From: CAYFHQ01 sp964342805
GTDB lineage: Bacteria; Bacillota; Clostridia; Peptostreptococcales; Acidaminobacteraceae
Direction of reading: 5' to 3'
Assembly (NCBI GenBank): GCA_964342805.1
Contig: CAYFHQ010000007.1
Span: 19,528 to 83,527, forward strand
DNA length: 64,000 nucleotides
A program made the position numbers and the translations under genes. A model generated the notes under the pieces. That model was given only the letters and a program-made list of their open reading frames with translations. It did no database searches and had not been told where the DNA came from. Shown here one piece after another: positions 49,211-57,522 of this stretch (positions are counted from its first letter, which is position 1; the number at the start of each line of letters is the position of its first letter).

Positions 49211-49675
49211 TTACTCTTCTTCTTTTTTATTGGCTTGGGCAGTGACCACATTGGGATCAGCTTCCGTTGGGTCAACCCCTTCTACTTGCTTGGTAGCTTC
49301 TTGTTCCTTTTCCTGAACAGATTTCTCAGGGGCAGGGATACCGGACAACTGCTTGTAAATCATGTCCGCCAATCCAAATCCGCCGTTCTTGGCCAGGGTA
49401 TTGGACAACTCCTCGTCATGCATGCCTTCGAAGGTTTCCCTGGCGTTGCTCTTTTCGATGTAGCCAGAGTCCACAACAGTCTTACGCATTTCCTTGAGCA
49501 TGAGGTTGATAAAGTAGGCTTCGAAGGATTGGGAAGCTTCCTTCAACTTTTCGTCGTCGCCAGTTTTTTTTGCATTTTCCAGCATATCTTTAAACTGCGT
49601 GTCCTTGATCGTGTCTGCCTTAATGGAAGAGTCCGTTCCTGGACCACTGATATTGGTTACACTGTTAATTTTCAT
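49211..49675 (-). CDS. Rod-binding protein, FlgJ N-terminal type
   Basis: A 154-residue protein. Residues 25-105 carry the rod-binding domain (KLKEASQSFEAYFINLMLKEMRKTV, then NTLAKNGGFGLADMIYKQL). It corresponds to the N-terminal half of enteric FlgJ, which caps the growing flagellar rod; the muramidase half is absent, as is usual in Gram-positive bacteria. The last 45 residues are rich in Glu, Lys and Pro and likely disordered. It follows flgG by 29 bases and is the last gene of the flgF-flgG-flgJ transcript. Confidence 0.88.
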   Translation of the reverse strand: MKINSVTNISGPGTDSSIKADTIKDTQFKDMLENAKKTGDDEKLKEASQSFEAYFINLMLKEMRKTVVDSGYIEKSNARETFEGMHDEELSNTLAKNGGFGLADMIYKQLSGIPAPEKSVQEKEQEATKQVEGVDPTEADPNVVTAQANKKEEE

Positions 49676-49704
49676 GGGGCTTCACCTGGCTTCCTTAGTC
49701 AACC

Positions 49705-50499
49705 CTATCGCTTCATATTGTTGGCGATTTCAAGCATCTGCTCTGCGGTTTGAATGGTCTTCACGTTTAGTTCATATGCCCGTTGGGCTGTGATCATACT
49801 TACCATTTCTTCAACAACCTCTACGTTGGAGGCTTCCAAGTGACGCTGCCAAACTTCTGTGGTACCCGTGTCCATGTTGACATCAACCAAGGCACCTGTT
49901 GAGCTATTGGATGCGTACAAGCCGCGACCATCACTTTCTAGACCGGCCTTGTTTGGGAAATCAACGACTCTAAATCTGCCAATCTCCTCTTTTTCATCGG
50001 ACCCAATCCGCTTCACGAAGATTTGACCCTTGCCTTCCATGATCACTTCTGCAACGTCTTTACCAAAGTCAATGTCACCGTCAACGCCTTGAACCCGGAA
50101 ACCGTCGTTGGTTGTTAGGCGGGCACCATCTTCAAATACAGAAATTTTAAAGTTACCACTTCGGGTATATCGTTCGTTTCCTCGGTCATCCTTGATCACA
50201 AAGAAACCATCCCCACGGAGGGCAACGTCAAGTTCATTCCCTGTGTTTTGCAGGTTCCCTTCATTAAAGTTACGGTAGGTTGCAGACATCTGAACCCCGT
50301 GACCTACTTCAACTGAAACCGGACGACCTTCACCGTCAACCAGGTCTTCTTGCTTTAGCTTTTCATATAACATGTCACTAAACTCAATACGCTGCTTCTT
50401 AAAGCCCGTAGTGTTGACATTCGCCAAGTTGTTGGAAATGACATCAATTTTAGATTGAAGTGCTCTCATACCTGAGGCTGCAGACCACAATGCTTTCAT
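49705..50499 (-). CDS. flgG: Flagellar distal rod protein FlgG
   Basis: A 264-residue protein starting MKALWSAASGMRALQSKIDV, with the rod/hook motif ISNNLANVNTTGFKKQRIEF and the C-terminal ASNVEVVEEMVSMITAQRAYELN. FlgG forms the distal rod. In Bacillus the paralogues are FlhO and FlhP in this position next to mbl. The length is typical (about 262). AGGAGG-like purines precede the ATG. It lies between flgF and the rod-binding gene, expressed from the SigD promoter at 51.6 kb. Confidence 0.95.
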   Translation of the reverse strand: MKALWSAASGMRALQSKIDVISNNLANVNTTGFKKQRIEFSDMLYEKLKQEDLVDGEGRPVSVEVGHGVQMSATYRNFNEGNLQNTGNELDVALRGDGFFVIKDDRGNERYTRSGNFKISVFEDGARLTTNDGFRVQGVDGDIDFGKDVAEVIMEGKGQIFVKRIGSDEKEEIGRFRVVDFPNKAGLESDGRGLYASNSSTGALVDVNMDTGTTEVWQRHLEASNVEVVEEMVSMITAQRAYELNVKTIQTAEQMLEIANNMKR

Positions 50500-50515
50500 T
50501 TTATATCCTCCCTAT

Positions 50516-51592
50516 TTATAGCGAACCAACTTCGTTTACGGCCTTTTGGATCATCTCGTCTATGGTTCGAACAGCTCTTGAACTGGACTCGTATTCTCTT
50601 TGAAGATTAACCATTCGGATCATTTCAGTGATCGAGTTGGTATTGGACTCTTCGAGATTACCCTGTCTAATTTCACCTTCAAAATCTATGATTTCGCCCA
50701 TGGGCTCTGTACTGTACTGATAATAAGTGCCACCGATTCGGACCAGGTCACCAAAGTTGGAGAAGTTGATCATGGATAATTTATCGATGATCTCTCCCCC
50801 CTGGATGATTTCGCCAAACTCGTTGATGGTGAATTTTTCATCCTTGAGGGTAATGGGGCCGTTGAAACCGAGGATGGGATAACCGTCCCCAGTAACCAGT
50901 GTGTTTTTTGAATCTAGTTTTAACTGACCATTTCGTGTGTAGATTTCAATATCATCCAGCTGGATTCTAAAGAAACCTTCTCCCTTGATGGCCATATCAT
51001 AATCTTCATTGGTTGTTAGGAACTGGCCTTGCTCAAAATCAATGTAACGACGGTTCATGAGTACGCCACCGTTGATGGTTCCAATGGCATTGGCTGGTGG
51101 GTGGTAGATCAAGTTGGCTTTGGTTTCACCGTCTACCATAACATCGCCGTTGGCCTTGATTTCCAAGTTTCCATTCCCAACTTGAATTGCCTGGCCCGCC
51201 TGGTCCAAAACCTTGTGGCCTCGTTTGAGGTCAAGCTGGCGGTTGGAGTTCAAGTAGTAAGTGGAGAGGAAGCCCTCTTGGTTAACATGGAACTTCATTT
51301 CCTTGTTGTTGGACACACCCCGTGAGGTTTCAACTCTGAAGTAGCCTTCTTTAGTGGAGACTGTATAAAAACCGTCATCGTCCTTGGAAACTTCATTGGG
51401 TCGGTCCACGTCCTCGGCCACATACCGTGTGCCATTTTGCTTAAAGAGAAGAACATTGTTGAAGGACTCGGAAAATACTTCATCACGTTTCCACGCTACC
51501 GTCTGTACGTTGGACAGGTTATTGGAAACCGCTTCAATTCTCTTTTGGTTTGCCAACATCCCCGTGGCCGCTGTGTATAACCCTCTAATCAT
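50516..51592 (-). CDS. flgF: Flagellar rod protein FlgF/FlhO-like
   Basis: A 358-residue basal-body protein. It starts MIRGLYTAATGMLANQKRIEAVSNNLSNV; the ISNNLSNVQT-like motif is near residue 25, and the C-terminus has NTNSITEMIRMVNLQREYESS. Typical FlgF proteins have 250-280 residues; about 90 extra residues between 40 and 150 form an insertion. It lies upstream of flgG. I chose the ATG at 51592 with GGAGG upstream; 17 codons of frame precede it. A SigD promoter lies 30 bases upstream. Confidence 0.9.
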   Translation of the reverse strand: MIRGLYTAATGMLANQKRIEAVSNNLSNVQTVAWKRDEVFSESFNNVLLFKQNGTRYVAEDVDRPNEVSKDDDGFYTVSTKEGYFRVETSRGVSNNKEMKFHVNQEGFLSTYYLNSNRQLDLKRGHKVLDQAGQAIQVGNGNLEIKANGDVMVDGETKANLIYHPPANAIGTINGGVLMNRRYIDFEQGQFLTTNEDYDMAIKGEGFFRIQLDDIEIYTRNGQLKLDSKNTLVTGDGYPILGFNGPITLKDEKFTINEFGEIIQGGEIIDKLSMINFSNFGDLVRIGGTYYQYSTEPMGEIIDFEGEIRQGNLEESNTNSITEMIRMVNLQREYESSSRAVRTIDEMIQKAVNEVGSL

Positions 51593-51623
51593 TATTCTTC
51601 CTCCACATGATTTCTCACCAATA

Positions 51624-51650
51624 TTATCGGCAGAGTCCGGCAAGTATTTA
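51624..51650 (-). promoter_or_regulatory. SigD promoter of flgF-flgG-flgJ
   Basis: On the minus strand TAAA, 15 bases, GCCGATAA, located 32 bases before the flgF ATG, which matches the consensus almost fully. Confidence 0.93.
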
Positions 51651-51861
51651 ACTTTTTATGCTTCTTTTTTGACTTTTTTATTCCACTGGGCGATTGGTTT
51701 TCCAATGGTTTCCTGTTTTGCCGTCAGCCATTCTCATTCGTCTTTCAGCCCTTGCGCTCATCGACAGTCCAAATCTATGATTTGGCTATTGGTTCTAGCA
51801 GACTTGGGTCAGAAGAACTTTACCCTCTGGCTCCGTCTATATTGCCCTTGTCGACAAGCAA
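51651..51861. other. Intergenic region with small hairpins
   Basis: About 210 bases between the flgF promoter and the mbl terminator. I see ATTGG-TTTT-CCAAT (51694-51707 region) and CCAAATC-TAT-GATTTGG (51769-51785), and a 27-codon open frame on the minus strand (51678-51761) with a weak ribosome site. I see no gene that I can support. Confidence 0.4.
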
Positions 51862-51894
51862 AAAGCCCTTGAACGGAGACCATTCAAGGGCTTT
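51862..51894 (-). terminator. Terminator of the murA-mbl operon
   Basis: Stem AAAGCCCTTGAA / TTCAAGGGCTTT (12 bp) with a 9-nt loop, followed on the minus strand by TTTGC; it lies 68 bases after the mbl stop. Confidence 0.88.
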
Positions 51895-51962
51895 ATAAAC
51901 TGATTATCTAGCAAACAAAATCTTAGAATGAAACATCATTCAAAGATTGGCTTACTTTATGT

Positions 51963-53009
51963 CTAATATCCCCGCGTGTTACGGCGGCTATTGGAGATCA
52001 TTGTTTTTTCCAGAACGTCCAGGTGCTCCAGGGACATACCTGTACCCTTTGCCACACAAGACACAGCGTCTTCGGCAATGTAGGTTGGAATACCTGTCCG
52101 CTTTTCAAGAAGCTTGTTGAGACCATGAAGCAAGGAACCGCCACCGGTCATAACAATCCCACGGGAACTGATATCTGAGGCCAGTTCAGGTGGTGTCTTT
52201 TCCAGCACAGCATGTACGGCGTCAGAAATAGCATTCACCGGCTCATGGAGGGCTTCTAGCATTTCGTCAGAGGTCACCGTAATATTCTTAGGTAGGCCTG
52301 TAATCAAGTCTCGGCCTCGACAGTCCATTTTAATGGACTTAGGACGAGGAGACGCAGTACCAATATTGATCTTCAGCTCCTCAGCGGTACGCTCACCGAT
52401 CAATAGGTTATGGGCCTTTCGCATGTACTTGATGATGGCTTCGTCAAACTTGTCACCGGCCACCTTGATGGACTTGCTCACTACAATACCACCTAGGGAA
52501 ATGACCGCAATATCTGCAGTACCCCCACCGATATCGATGACCATATTACCATCTGGCTTTGTGATGTCTAAACCCGCACCAATGGCAGCTGCAATGGGTT
52601 CTTCAATCAGGTAGGTACGTCCGCCACCGGCTTCTGTTGTCGCGTCCAATACAGCCCGCTTTTCAACTTCCGTTACACCACTGGGCACACATACGATGAT
52701 CTTGGGTTTAAAGAAACGACGACGACCACACGTTTTATTAATGAACTCACGGAGCATACGCTCTGTGACATCATAGTCTGAGATTACACCGTCTTTCAAA
52801 GGACGGATTGCAACGATATTCCCCGGTGTACGACCTAGCATTTTTCGTGCTTCAGATCCTACAGCTAATACTCTTTCCGATTCCCGAGTTGCGTCTCGGT
52901 TAATCGCCACTACAGATGGTTCTTGGAGAACGATTCCCTTGCCTTTTATGTACACCAGTACACTGGCAGTTCCCAAGTCGATCCCGATTTCAGCACCAAA
53001 GCCAAACAT
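51963..53009 (-). CDS. mbl: Rod-shape determining actin-like protein Mbl/MreB
   Basis: A 348-residue bacterial actin. ATP-binding motifs are visible: GIDLGTASVLVY (phosphate 1), MVIDIGGGTADIAVISLGG (phosphate 2), and GIVMTGGGSLLHGL (adenosine). It polymerises beneath the membrane and guides the elongation peptidoglycan machinery. The position after murA and before flgF matches mbl in Bacillus rather than the mreBCD operon, and no mreC follows. It begins 3 bases after the murA stop. spoIIID, which normally precedes mbl in spore formers, is missing. Confidence 0.93.
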   Translation of the reverse strand: MFGFGAEIGIDLGTASVLVYIKGKGIVLQEPSVVAINRDATRESERVLAVGSEARKMLGRTPGNIVAIRPLKDGVISDYDVTERMLREFINKTCGRRRFFKPKIIVCVPSGVTEVEKRAVLDATTEAGGGRTYLIEEPIAAAIGAGLDITKPDGNMVIDIGGGTADIAVISLGGIVVSKSIKVAGDKFDEAIIKYMRKAHNLLIGERTAEELKINIGTASPRPKSIKMDCRGRDLITGLPKNITVTSDEMLEALHEPVNAISDAVHAVLEKTPPELASDISSRGIVMTGGGSLLHGLNKLLEKRTGIPTYIAEDAVSCVAKGTGMSLEHLDVLEKTMISNSRRNTRGY

Positions 53010-53012
53010 TGT

Positions 53013-54281
53013 CTACCCCTCCAGTTCAGTTACACGACGGATTTTTGCCCCAATTGCAGAGAGTTTATCTTCTATTTTTACGTAGCCCCGATCAATATGG
53101 TGGATATCACCGACTTCAGTAATACCGTCAGACACAAGTCCAGCAATAATCAAAGCTGCTCCCGCTCTTAGGTCTGTCGCCTTCACCTGTGCGCCCTGGA
53201 GGTCTTGGGTACCTTGTACAACGGCAGAGTGACCCTCAATTTTAATGTTTGCACCCATTCGGCTTAGCTCAGCAACATGCATAAAGCGGTTTTCAAACAC
53301 AGTTTCATTAATGACACTCGTTCCATTGGCATAAGACATGAGGGCCATAAACTGGGCCTGCATATCCGTTGGGAAGCCTGGATATGGAAGTGTCATTACA
53401 TCGACACTGTTCAAATTAGCCGGACCCACTACACGGATACCGTCGTCCAACTCTTCAATTTGAACATTACATTCTTGTAGCTTGGCAATAATCGGCTTCA
53501 AGTGGGAAGAAATCGCATTGTTCACCACTACGTCGCCACCTGTGATGGCAGCTGCCACCATATATGTACCTGCTTCAATTCGATCTGGGATTACAGCGTG
53601 ACGTGCACCTGTTAGCTTTTCCACACCGAAAATACGAATCGTGTCTGTACCTGCACCCTTGATATTGGCACCCAACTTGTTGAGGAAGTTGGCCAAATCA
53701 ATGATTTCAGGCTCTTCAGCAGCATTCTGCAGGGTTGTTGTTCCCTCTGCCAGGGTTGCTGCCATCATGATGTTGGCTGTAGCGCCAACACTCGGGTAAT
53801 CCAAGTAAACCGATGCGCCCTTGAGGCGACCCTTTACTTTTGCCTCCACATAACCATGGCCCAGTTCAACTTCAGCACCCAGGGCTGTAAACCCTTTCAA
53901 GTGCAGGTCAATAGGGCGTGCGCCGATGGCACAACCACCTGGCATGGATACGCGGGCAATACCAAATCGAGCCAAAAGTGGCCCCATTACATAGAAAGAT
54001 GCACGCATTTGCTGCACCAACTCATAGGGGGCTTCATGACTCGTAATATCTGTCGCACTGATTTCCAGTGTTCCTTCTTCCACTTGCTTTACGCTTGCAC
54101 CTAGTGACTCCAGTACTTCTGTCATTACTGCCACGTCACGTAGGGCAGGTACTTCTTCAATAATACAAGGTTCTTCAGACAACAAAGCAGCCGGCATAAC
54201 TGCCAGCACTGCATTTTTTGCGCCATTTACTTTAATCGTGCCTTTTAAAGGCCCGCTTTTTTCAACGATAAATTTCGCCAA
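53013..54281 (-). CDS. murA: UDP-N-acetylglucosamine 1-carboxyvinyltransferase MurA
   Basis: A 422-residue enzyme that transfers enolpyruvate from PEP to UDP-GlcNAc, the first committed step of peptidoglycan synthesis. The catalytic loop Cys is in MPGGCAIGARPIDLHLKG (PGGCAIGxRPIDLHL), the residue attacked by fosfomycin. GAKNAVLAVMPAALL near the start is typical. It heads the murA-mbl transcript, with a leader of about 170 bases and a sigma-A-like promoter. It lies between the atp operon and mbl, in the order conserved in Bacillota. Confidence 0.97.
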   Translation of the reverse strand: MAKFIVEKSGPLKGTIKVNGAKNAVLAVMPAALLSEEPCIIEEVPALRDVAVMTEVLESLGASVKQVEEGTLEISATDITSHEAPYELVQQMRASFYVMGPLLARFGIARVSMPGGCAIGARPIDLHLKGFTALGAEVELGHGYVEAKVKGRLKGASVYLDYPSVGATANIMMAATLAEGTTTLQNAAEEPEIIDLANFLNKLGANIKGAGTDTIRIFGVEKLTGARHAVIPDRIEAGTYMVAAAITGGDVVVNNAISSHLKPIIAKLQECNVQIEELDDGIRVVGPANLNSVDVMTLPYPGFPTDMQAQFMALMSYANGTSVINETVFENRFMHVAELSRMGANIKIEGHSAVVQGTQDLQGAQVKATDLRAGAALIIAGLVSDGITEVGDIHHIDRGYVKIEDKLSAIGAKIRRVTELEG

Positions 54282-54448
54282 TGGGTAGCCTCCTCAGTTT
54301 CTGGTTAGCGAAAATGGGTTCCTGGGCACAGGTGCTTGGACAAAAAGTAAGATGGGTGGCCCTTTTTCGATCTCGATATGAGTTCAGAAAACGTCCAGAT
54401 TAGCCTGTAGACTTGCTTCTAACCGCTTTCTGAGTCCATATCTACTTT

Positions 54449-54477
54449 ATTATATACCAAGTGTATACACGTGACCA
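54449..54477 (-). promoter_or_regulatory. Possible murA promoter with palindromic spacer
   Basis: On the minus strand TGGTCA, 17 bases, TATAAT, about 170 bases before the ATG. The spacer contains the perfect palindrome GTGTATACAC (54461-54470), a possible operator. The -35 is weak. The rest of 54282-54650 shows nothing else. Confidence 0.5.
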
Positions 54478-54654
54478 CAGTTTGTATGGATTTTTACCGA
54501 ATTTTATCCTTTTGAAACTATTTGACCAACCACAGTTGGTTACTGGCTTGTGGAAAGGAAGTGTAAAGGTTAACAGATCGGGTCGTGGAGGGATGGTAAT
54601 GGAACCCTAAAAATGGGGCAAGCGGCCGCATCTTCTCCTACTAAAAATGAAAAA

Positions 54655-54682
54655 AGAATTGCAACTTATGTGTCACAATTCT
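54655..54682 (-). terminator. Second terminator of the atp operon
   Basis: Stem AGAATTG / CAATTCT with an additional inner pairing; followed on the minus strand by TTTTTTCATTTTT. It backs up the terminator just after atpC. Confidence 0.65.
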
Positions 54683-54719
54683 AGATAATAGCCTTATACC
54701 ATACTGGTTCCATATAAAA

Positions 54720-54744
54720 AGCCACCAAGCAAAACTTGGTGGCT
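54720..54744 (-). terminator. Terminator of the atp operon
   Basis: Stem AGCCACCAAG / CTTGGTGGCT (10 bp) with a 5-nt loop, followed on the minus strand by TTTTTATATGG, 8 bases after the atpC stop. Confidence 0.92.
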
Positions 54745-54751
54745 CTCATTT

Positions 54752-55168
54752 TTATGAATGGTCCAAAGTATGACCAGCAATCCGCAGACGGTTTGTTGCC
54801 CGGGTCAATGACCCCTGGGCCCGTGCCACGTCAATTTCTTTTTCGCTACCTTCCAACCGCTTCTTCGCCCGGTCGTATGCACCCTTTGCCCGGTCAATGT
54901 CGATCTGGTCTTCCCATTCAGCTGCGTCTGTTACAATGGTCACCTTGTTTTCGTCAACGGAAACAAAGCCACCTGCACACGCTGCGTTACGGAACTTACC
55001 TTCGATCATGATCCGAACGGCACCTACAGAAACCGGTGCAACTAGCAACTCGTGATCCTTCAATATGCCCACGTCGCCCTCAGTTGTGCGGACAATGGTC
55101 ATCTCCACATCACCAGTGAAGAAACTTTCATTGGGTGTAACAATATCCAATTCGTATTTTGAAGCCAC
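54752..55168 (-). CDS. atpC: F0F1 ATP synthase epsilon subunit
   Basis: A 138-residue protein. Residues 1-85 form the beta-sandwich domain (SKYELDIVTPNESFFTGDV, with GDVGILKDHELLVAPVSVGAVRI) and residues 90-135 the two helices that can inhibit F1. The start is a GTG with AGGAGG 7 bases upstream. It is the last gene of the operon, following atpD by 36 bases. Length is normal (about 135). Confidence 0.95.
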   Translation of the reverse strand: MASKYELDIVTPNESFFTGDVEMTIVRTTEGDVGILKDHELLVAPVSVGAVRIMIEGKFRNAACAGGFVSVDENKVTIVTDAAEWEDQIDIDRAKGAYDRAKKRLEGSEKEIDVARAQGSLTRATNRLRIAGHTLDHS

Positions 55169-55204
55169 GTTAACACCTCCTATGCGAGTTCTCGCCCAAG
55201 GCGA

Positions 55205-56611
55205 TTACTGCATGGATTTCGCCTTATCAACTGCTTCTTCGATTGTACCAACGAACAGGAACGCACCTTCTGGAAGGTCGTCGTGCTTGCCTTCAAGGAT
55301 TTCCTTGAAGCCACGAACCGTTTCCTTCAGTGGAACGAAGCATCCTGCCATACCTGTAAACTGCTCAGCTACGTGGAATGGCTGGGACAGGAATCGTTCA
55401 ATCTTACGCGCCCGGCTTACAACGATCTTATCTTCGTCAGAAAGTTCGTCCATACCTAGGATGGCGATGATATCCTGAAGTTCCTTGTATCGCTGTAGGA
55501 TTTCCTGTACTTCTCGGGCAACATAGTAGTGCTCGTCGCCAACGATTTCTGGAGACAGAATTCGAGAAGAAGAATCCAGTGGATCTACCGCTGGATAGAT
55601 ACCCTTTTCGGAAATCTTACGGTTTAGTACTGTCTTTGCATCCAGGTGGGAGAATGTCGTCGCTGGAGCCGGGTCAGTAAGGTCATCGGCAGGTACGTAT
55701 ACGGCCTGTACCGACGTGATAGAACCCTGCTTTGTGGACGTGATTCGTTCCTGAAGGGCACCCATGTCCGTTGCCAGGGTAGGCTGGTAACCTACGGCAG
55801 ATGGCATACGACCTAGAAGTGCAGAAACCTCAGAACCCGCCTGGGTAAATCGGAAGATATTATCGATGAAGAGAAGAACGTCCTTACCTTCTTGGTCACG
55901 GAAGTATTCTGCCATAGTTAGTCCTGTTAGACCAACACGCATACGTGCTCCCGGTGGCTCGTTCATCTGTCCAAATACCATTGTTGTTTTCTCAATAACG
56001 CCAGACTCAATCATTTCATGATAAAGGTCATTACCTTCACGAGTACGCTCGCCTACACCGGCAAATACCGATAGACCACCGTGCTCCTTGGCGATATTGT
56101 TGATCAGTTCCTGGATCAGTACTGTTTTACCAACACCTGCACCGCCGAACAGACCGATCTTACCACCCTTTGTATATGGAGCGATAAGGTCTACTACTTT
56201 AATACCTGTTTCCAGTACTTCTGTCGCTGTGGACAGGTCGTCAAACTCAGGCGCCTGACGGTGGATTGGCAATGTAGACGCCTGGGCTGGAGCTGGCTTC
56301 TCATCGATTGCTTCCCCAAGTACGTTGAAGATACGCCCTAGCGTGTCTTTACCAACTGGTACAGAAATTGGCTGTCCTAGCCATTTTGCTTCAACACCTC
56401 GTACAAGACCCTCTGTTGAAGACATCGCAATACAACGAACCGTGTTGTCACCAATGTGCTGTGCTACTTCGGCTGTCAATTTGATATCGCCATATTCTAT
56501 GCGAATCGCATCGTAGATCTTCGGAAGATCGTCCGCTTCGAAGCGAACGTCCAAAACTGGACCGATGATCTGTACGACTTTACCGATCGCTTGTTCCATA
56601 AAGCCATTCAC
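55205..56611 (-). CDS. atpD: F0F1 ATP synthase beta subunit (catalytic)
   Basis: A 468-residue subunit with P-loop GGAGVGKTVLIQEL, the catalytic GVGERTREGNDLY, and the family signature PAVDPLDSSS. It hydrolyses or synthesises ATP in the F1 head. I chose the ATG at 56611, with AAAGGATG upstream, over a second ATG four codons later. It lies between atpG and atpC in the standard order. Confidence 0.98.
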   Translation of the reverse strand: MNGFMEQAIGKVVQIIGPVLDVRFEADDLPKIYDAIRIEYGDIKLTAEVAQHIGDNTVRCIAMSSTEGLVRGVEAKWLGQPISVPVGKDTLGRIFNVLGEAIDEKPAPAQASTLPIHRQAPEFDDLSTATEVLETGIKVVDLIAPYTKGGKIGLFGGAGVGKTVLIQELINNIAKEHGGLSVFAGVGERTREGNDLYHEMIESGVIEKTTMVFGQMNEPPGARMRVGLTGLTMAEYFRDQEGKDVLLFIDNIFRFTQAGSEVSALLGRMPSAVGYQPTLATDMGALQERITSTKQGSITSVQAVYVPADDLTDPAPATTFSHLDAKTVLNRKISEKGIYPAVDPLDSSSRILSPEIVGDEHYYVAREVQEILQRYKELQDIIAILGMDELSDEDKIVVSRARKIERFLSQPFHVAEQFTGMAGCFVPLKETVRGFKEILEGKHDDLPEGAFLFVGTIEEAVDKAKSMQ

Positions 56612-56634
56612 ATCCTTTCAACTGCTTCTTCAGC

Positions 56635-57507
56635 TTACTTTAGTGCTTCTGCACCACCAACGATTTCTGAGATTTCCTGCGTGATCGCAGCCTGACGGGC
56701 CTGGTTAAAGGATAGGGTCAGGGACTCAATGAGGTCGTCTGCATTGTCTGAGGCATTTTCCATGGCCATGCGTCGTGCCGCCTGCTCTGCTGCCGATGAT
56801 TCGATCAAGGCACCATAGATGGTGGACTCCACATACTTTGGAATGATATAGCCCAATACAGCTTCTGGAGAAGGTTCATAAGTAGTGAACTCCTCGTACT
56901 CATCTGGATCGTTGGACTGCTCTACGCCTTCTGTTGCAACAACAGGAAGCAATTGCAGCACTTCTGGTACCTGAGAAATCGTAGACTCAAGACGGGTATA
57001 GACCAGCTTGATCTCGTCCACTTTCTCAGTCGCATAAAGATTTAAAGCTCGTCGCGCGATGTCCTGCGCGTCCAAAAATGAAGGATTCTCAGAAATATAG
57101 ATATATTCGTTGAGAATATCGAAATTATTTTTTGTAAAGAAGGAGGACGCCTTCTTGCCAATCGTAATCATTTTAGATTTGGCAACAGACTCCACTTCCT
57201 CCAGTGTTCGTTTCAGTACATTGATATTGTAGCCGCCGCACAAGCCTCGGTCAGCGGACACGACGATATACAACGTCTTGCGTACAGGACGAACCTCCAA
57301 GTAATCATGGCGCAGGGCCTTTTCACTTTGGATAATGTCCTGAACGATATTCATGACGGTTTCGAAGTAAGGCTTCGTGATATCGACACGGTCCTTGGCC
57401 CGCTTGAGCTTGGCAGTGGAAACCAGTTCCATGGCTTTAGTGATCTTTCGCGTTGAGTTAACGCTGGTGATCTTGCGCTTGATATCGCGCATACCCATTC
57501 CTGCCAT
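56635..57507 (-). CDS. atpG: F0F1 ATP synthase gamma subunit
   Basis: A 290-residue rotor subunit starting MAGMGMRDIKRKITSVNSTRKITKAMELVS; its conserved start (IKRKI-S) and C-terminus (MENASDNADDLIESLTLSFN) form the coiled coil inside the F1 head. The middle domain (VSADRGLCGGYN) is typical. It follows atpA by 15 bases with a GGAGG site 5 bases before the ATG. Confidence 0.97.
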   Translation of the reverse strand: MAGMGMRDIKRKITSVNSTRKITKAMELVSTAKLKRAKDRVDITKPYFETVMNIVQDIIQSEKALRHDYLEVRPVRKTLYIVVSADRGLCGGYNINVLKRTLEEVESVAKSKMITIGKKASSFFTKNNFDILNEYIYISENPSFLDAQDIARRALNLYATEKVDEIKLVYTRLESTISQVPEVLQLLPVVATEGVEQSNDPDEYEEFTTYEPSPEAVLGYIIPKYVESTIYGALIESSAAEQAARRMAMENASDNADDLIESLTLSFNQARQAAITQEISEIVGGAEALK

Positions 57508-57522
57508 AATAACCCTCCAGCC

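Noticed and set aside
51678..51761. A 27-codon minus-strand frame between mbl and flgF rich in Arg and Met
   Set aside because: Its ribosome site is weak and there is no pattern of a known peptide; kept only as a note in the intergenic entry.
51690..51775. Partial resemblance to a GEMM (c-di-GMP) riboswitch core (GCGCAAGGGC, then GACGGCAAAA)
   Set aside because: The conserved 3' half and the tetraloop receptor helix are missing, and the segment lies upstream of the SigD start rather than within a leader.
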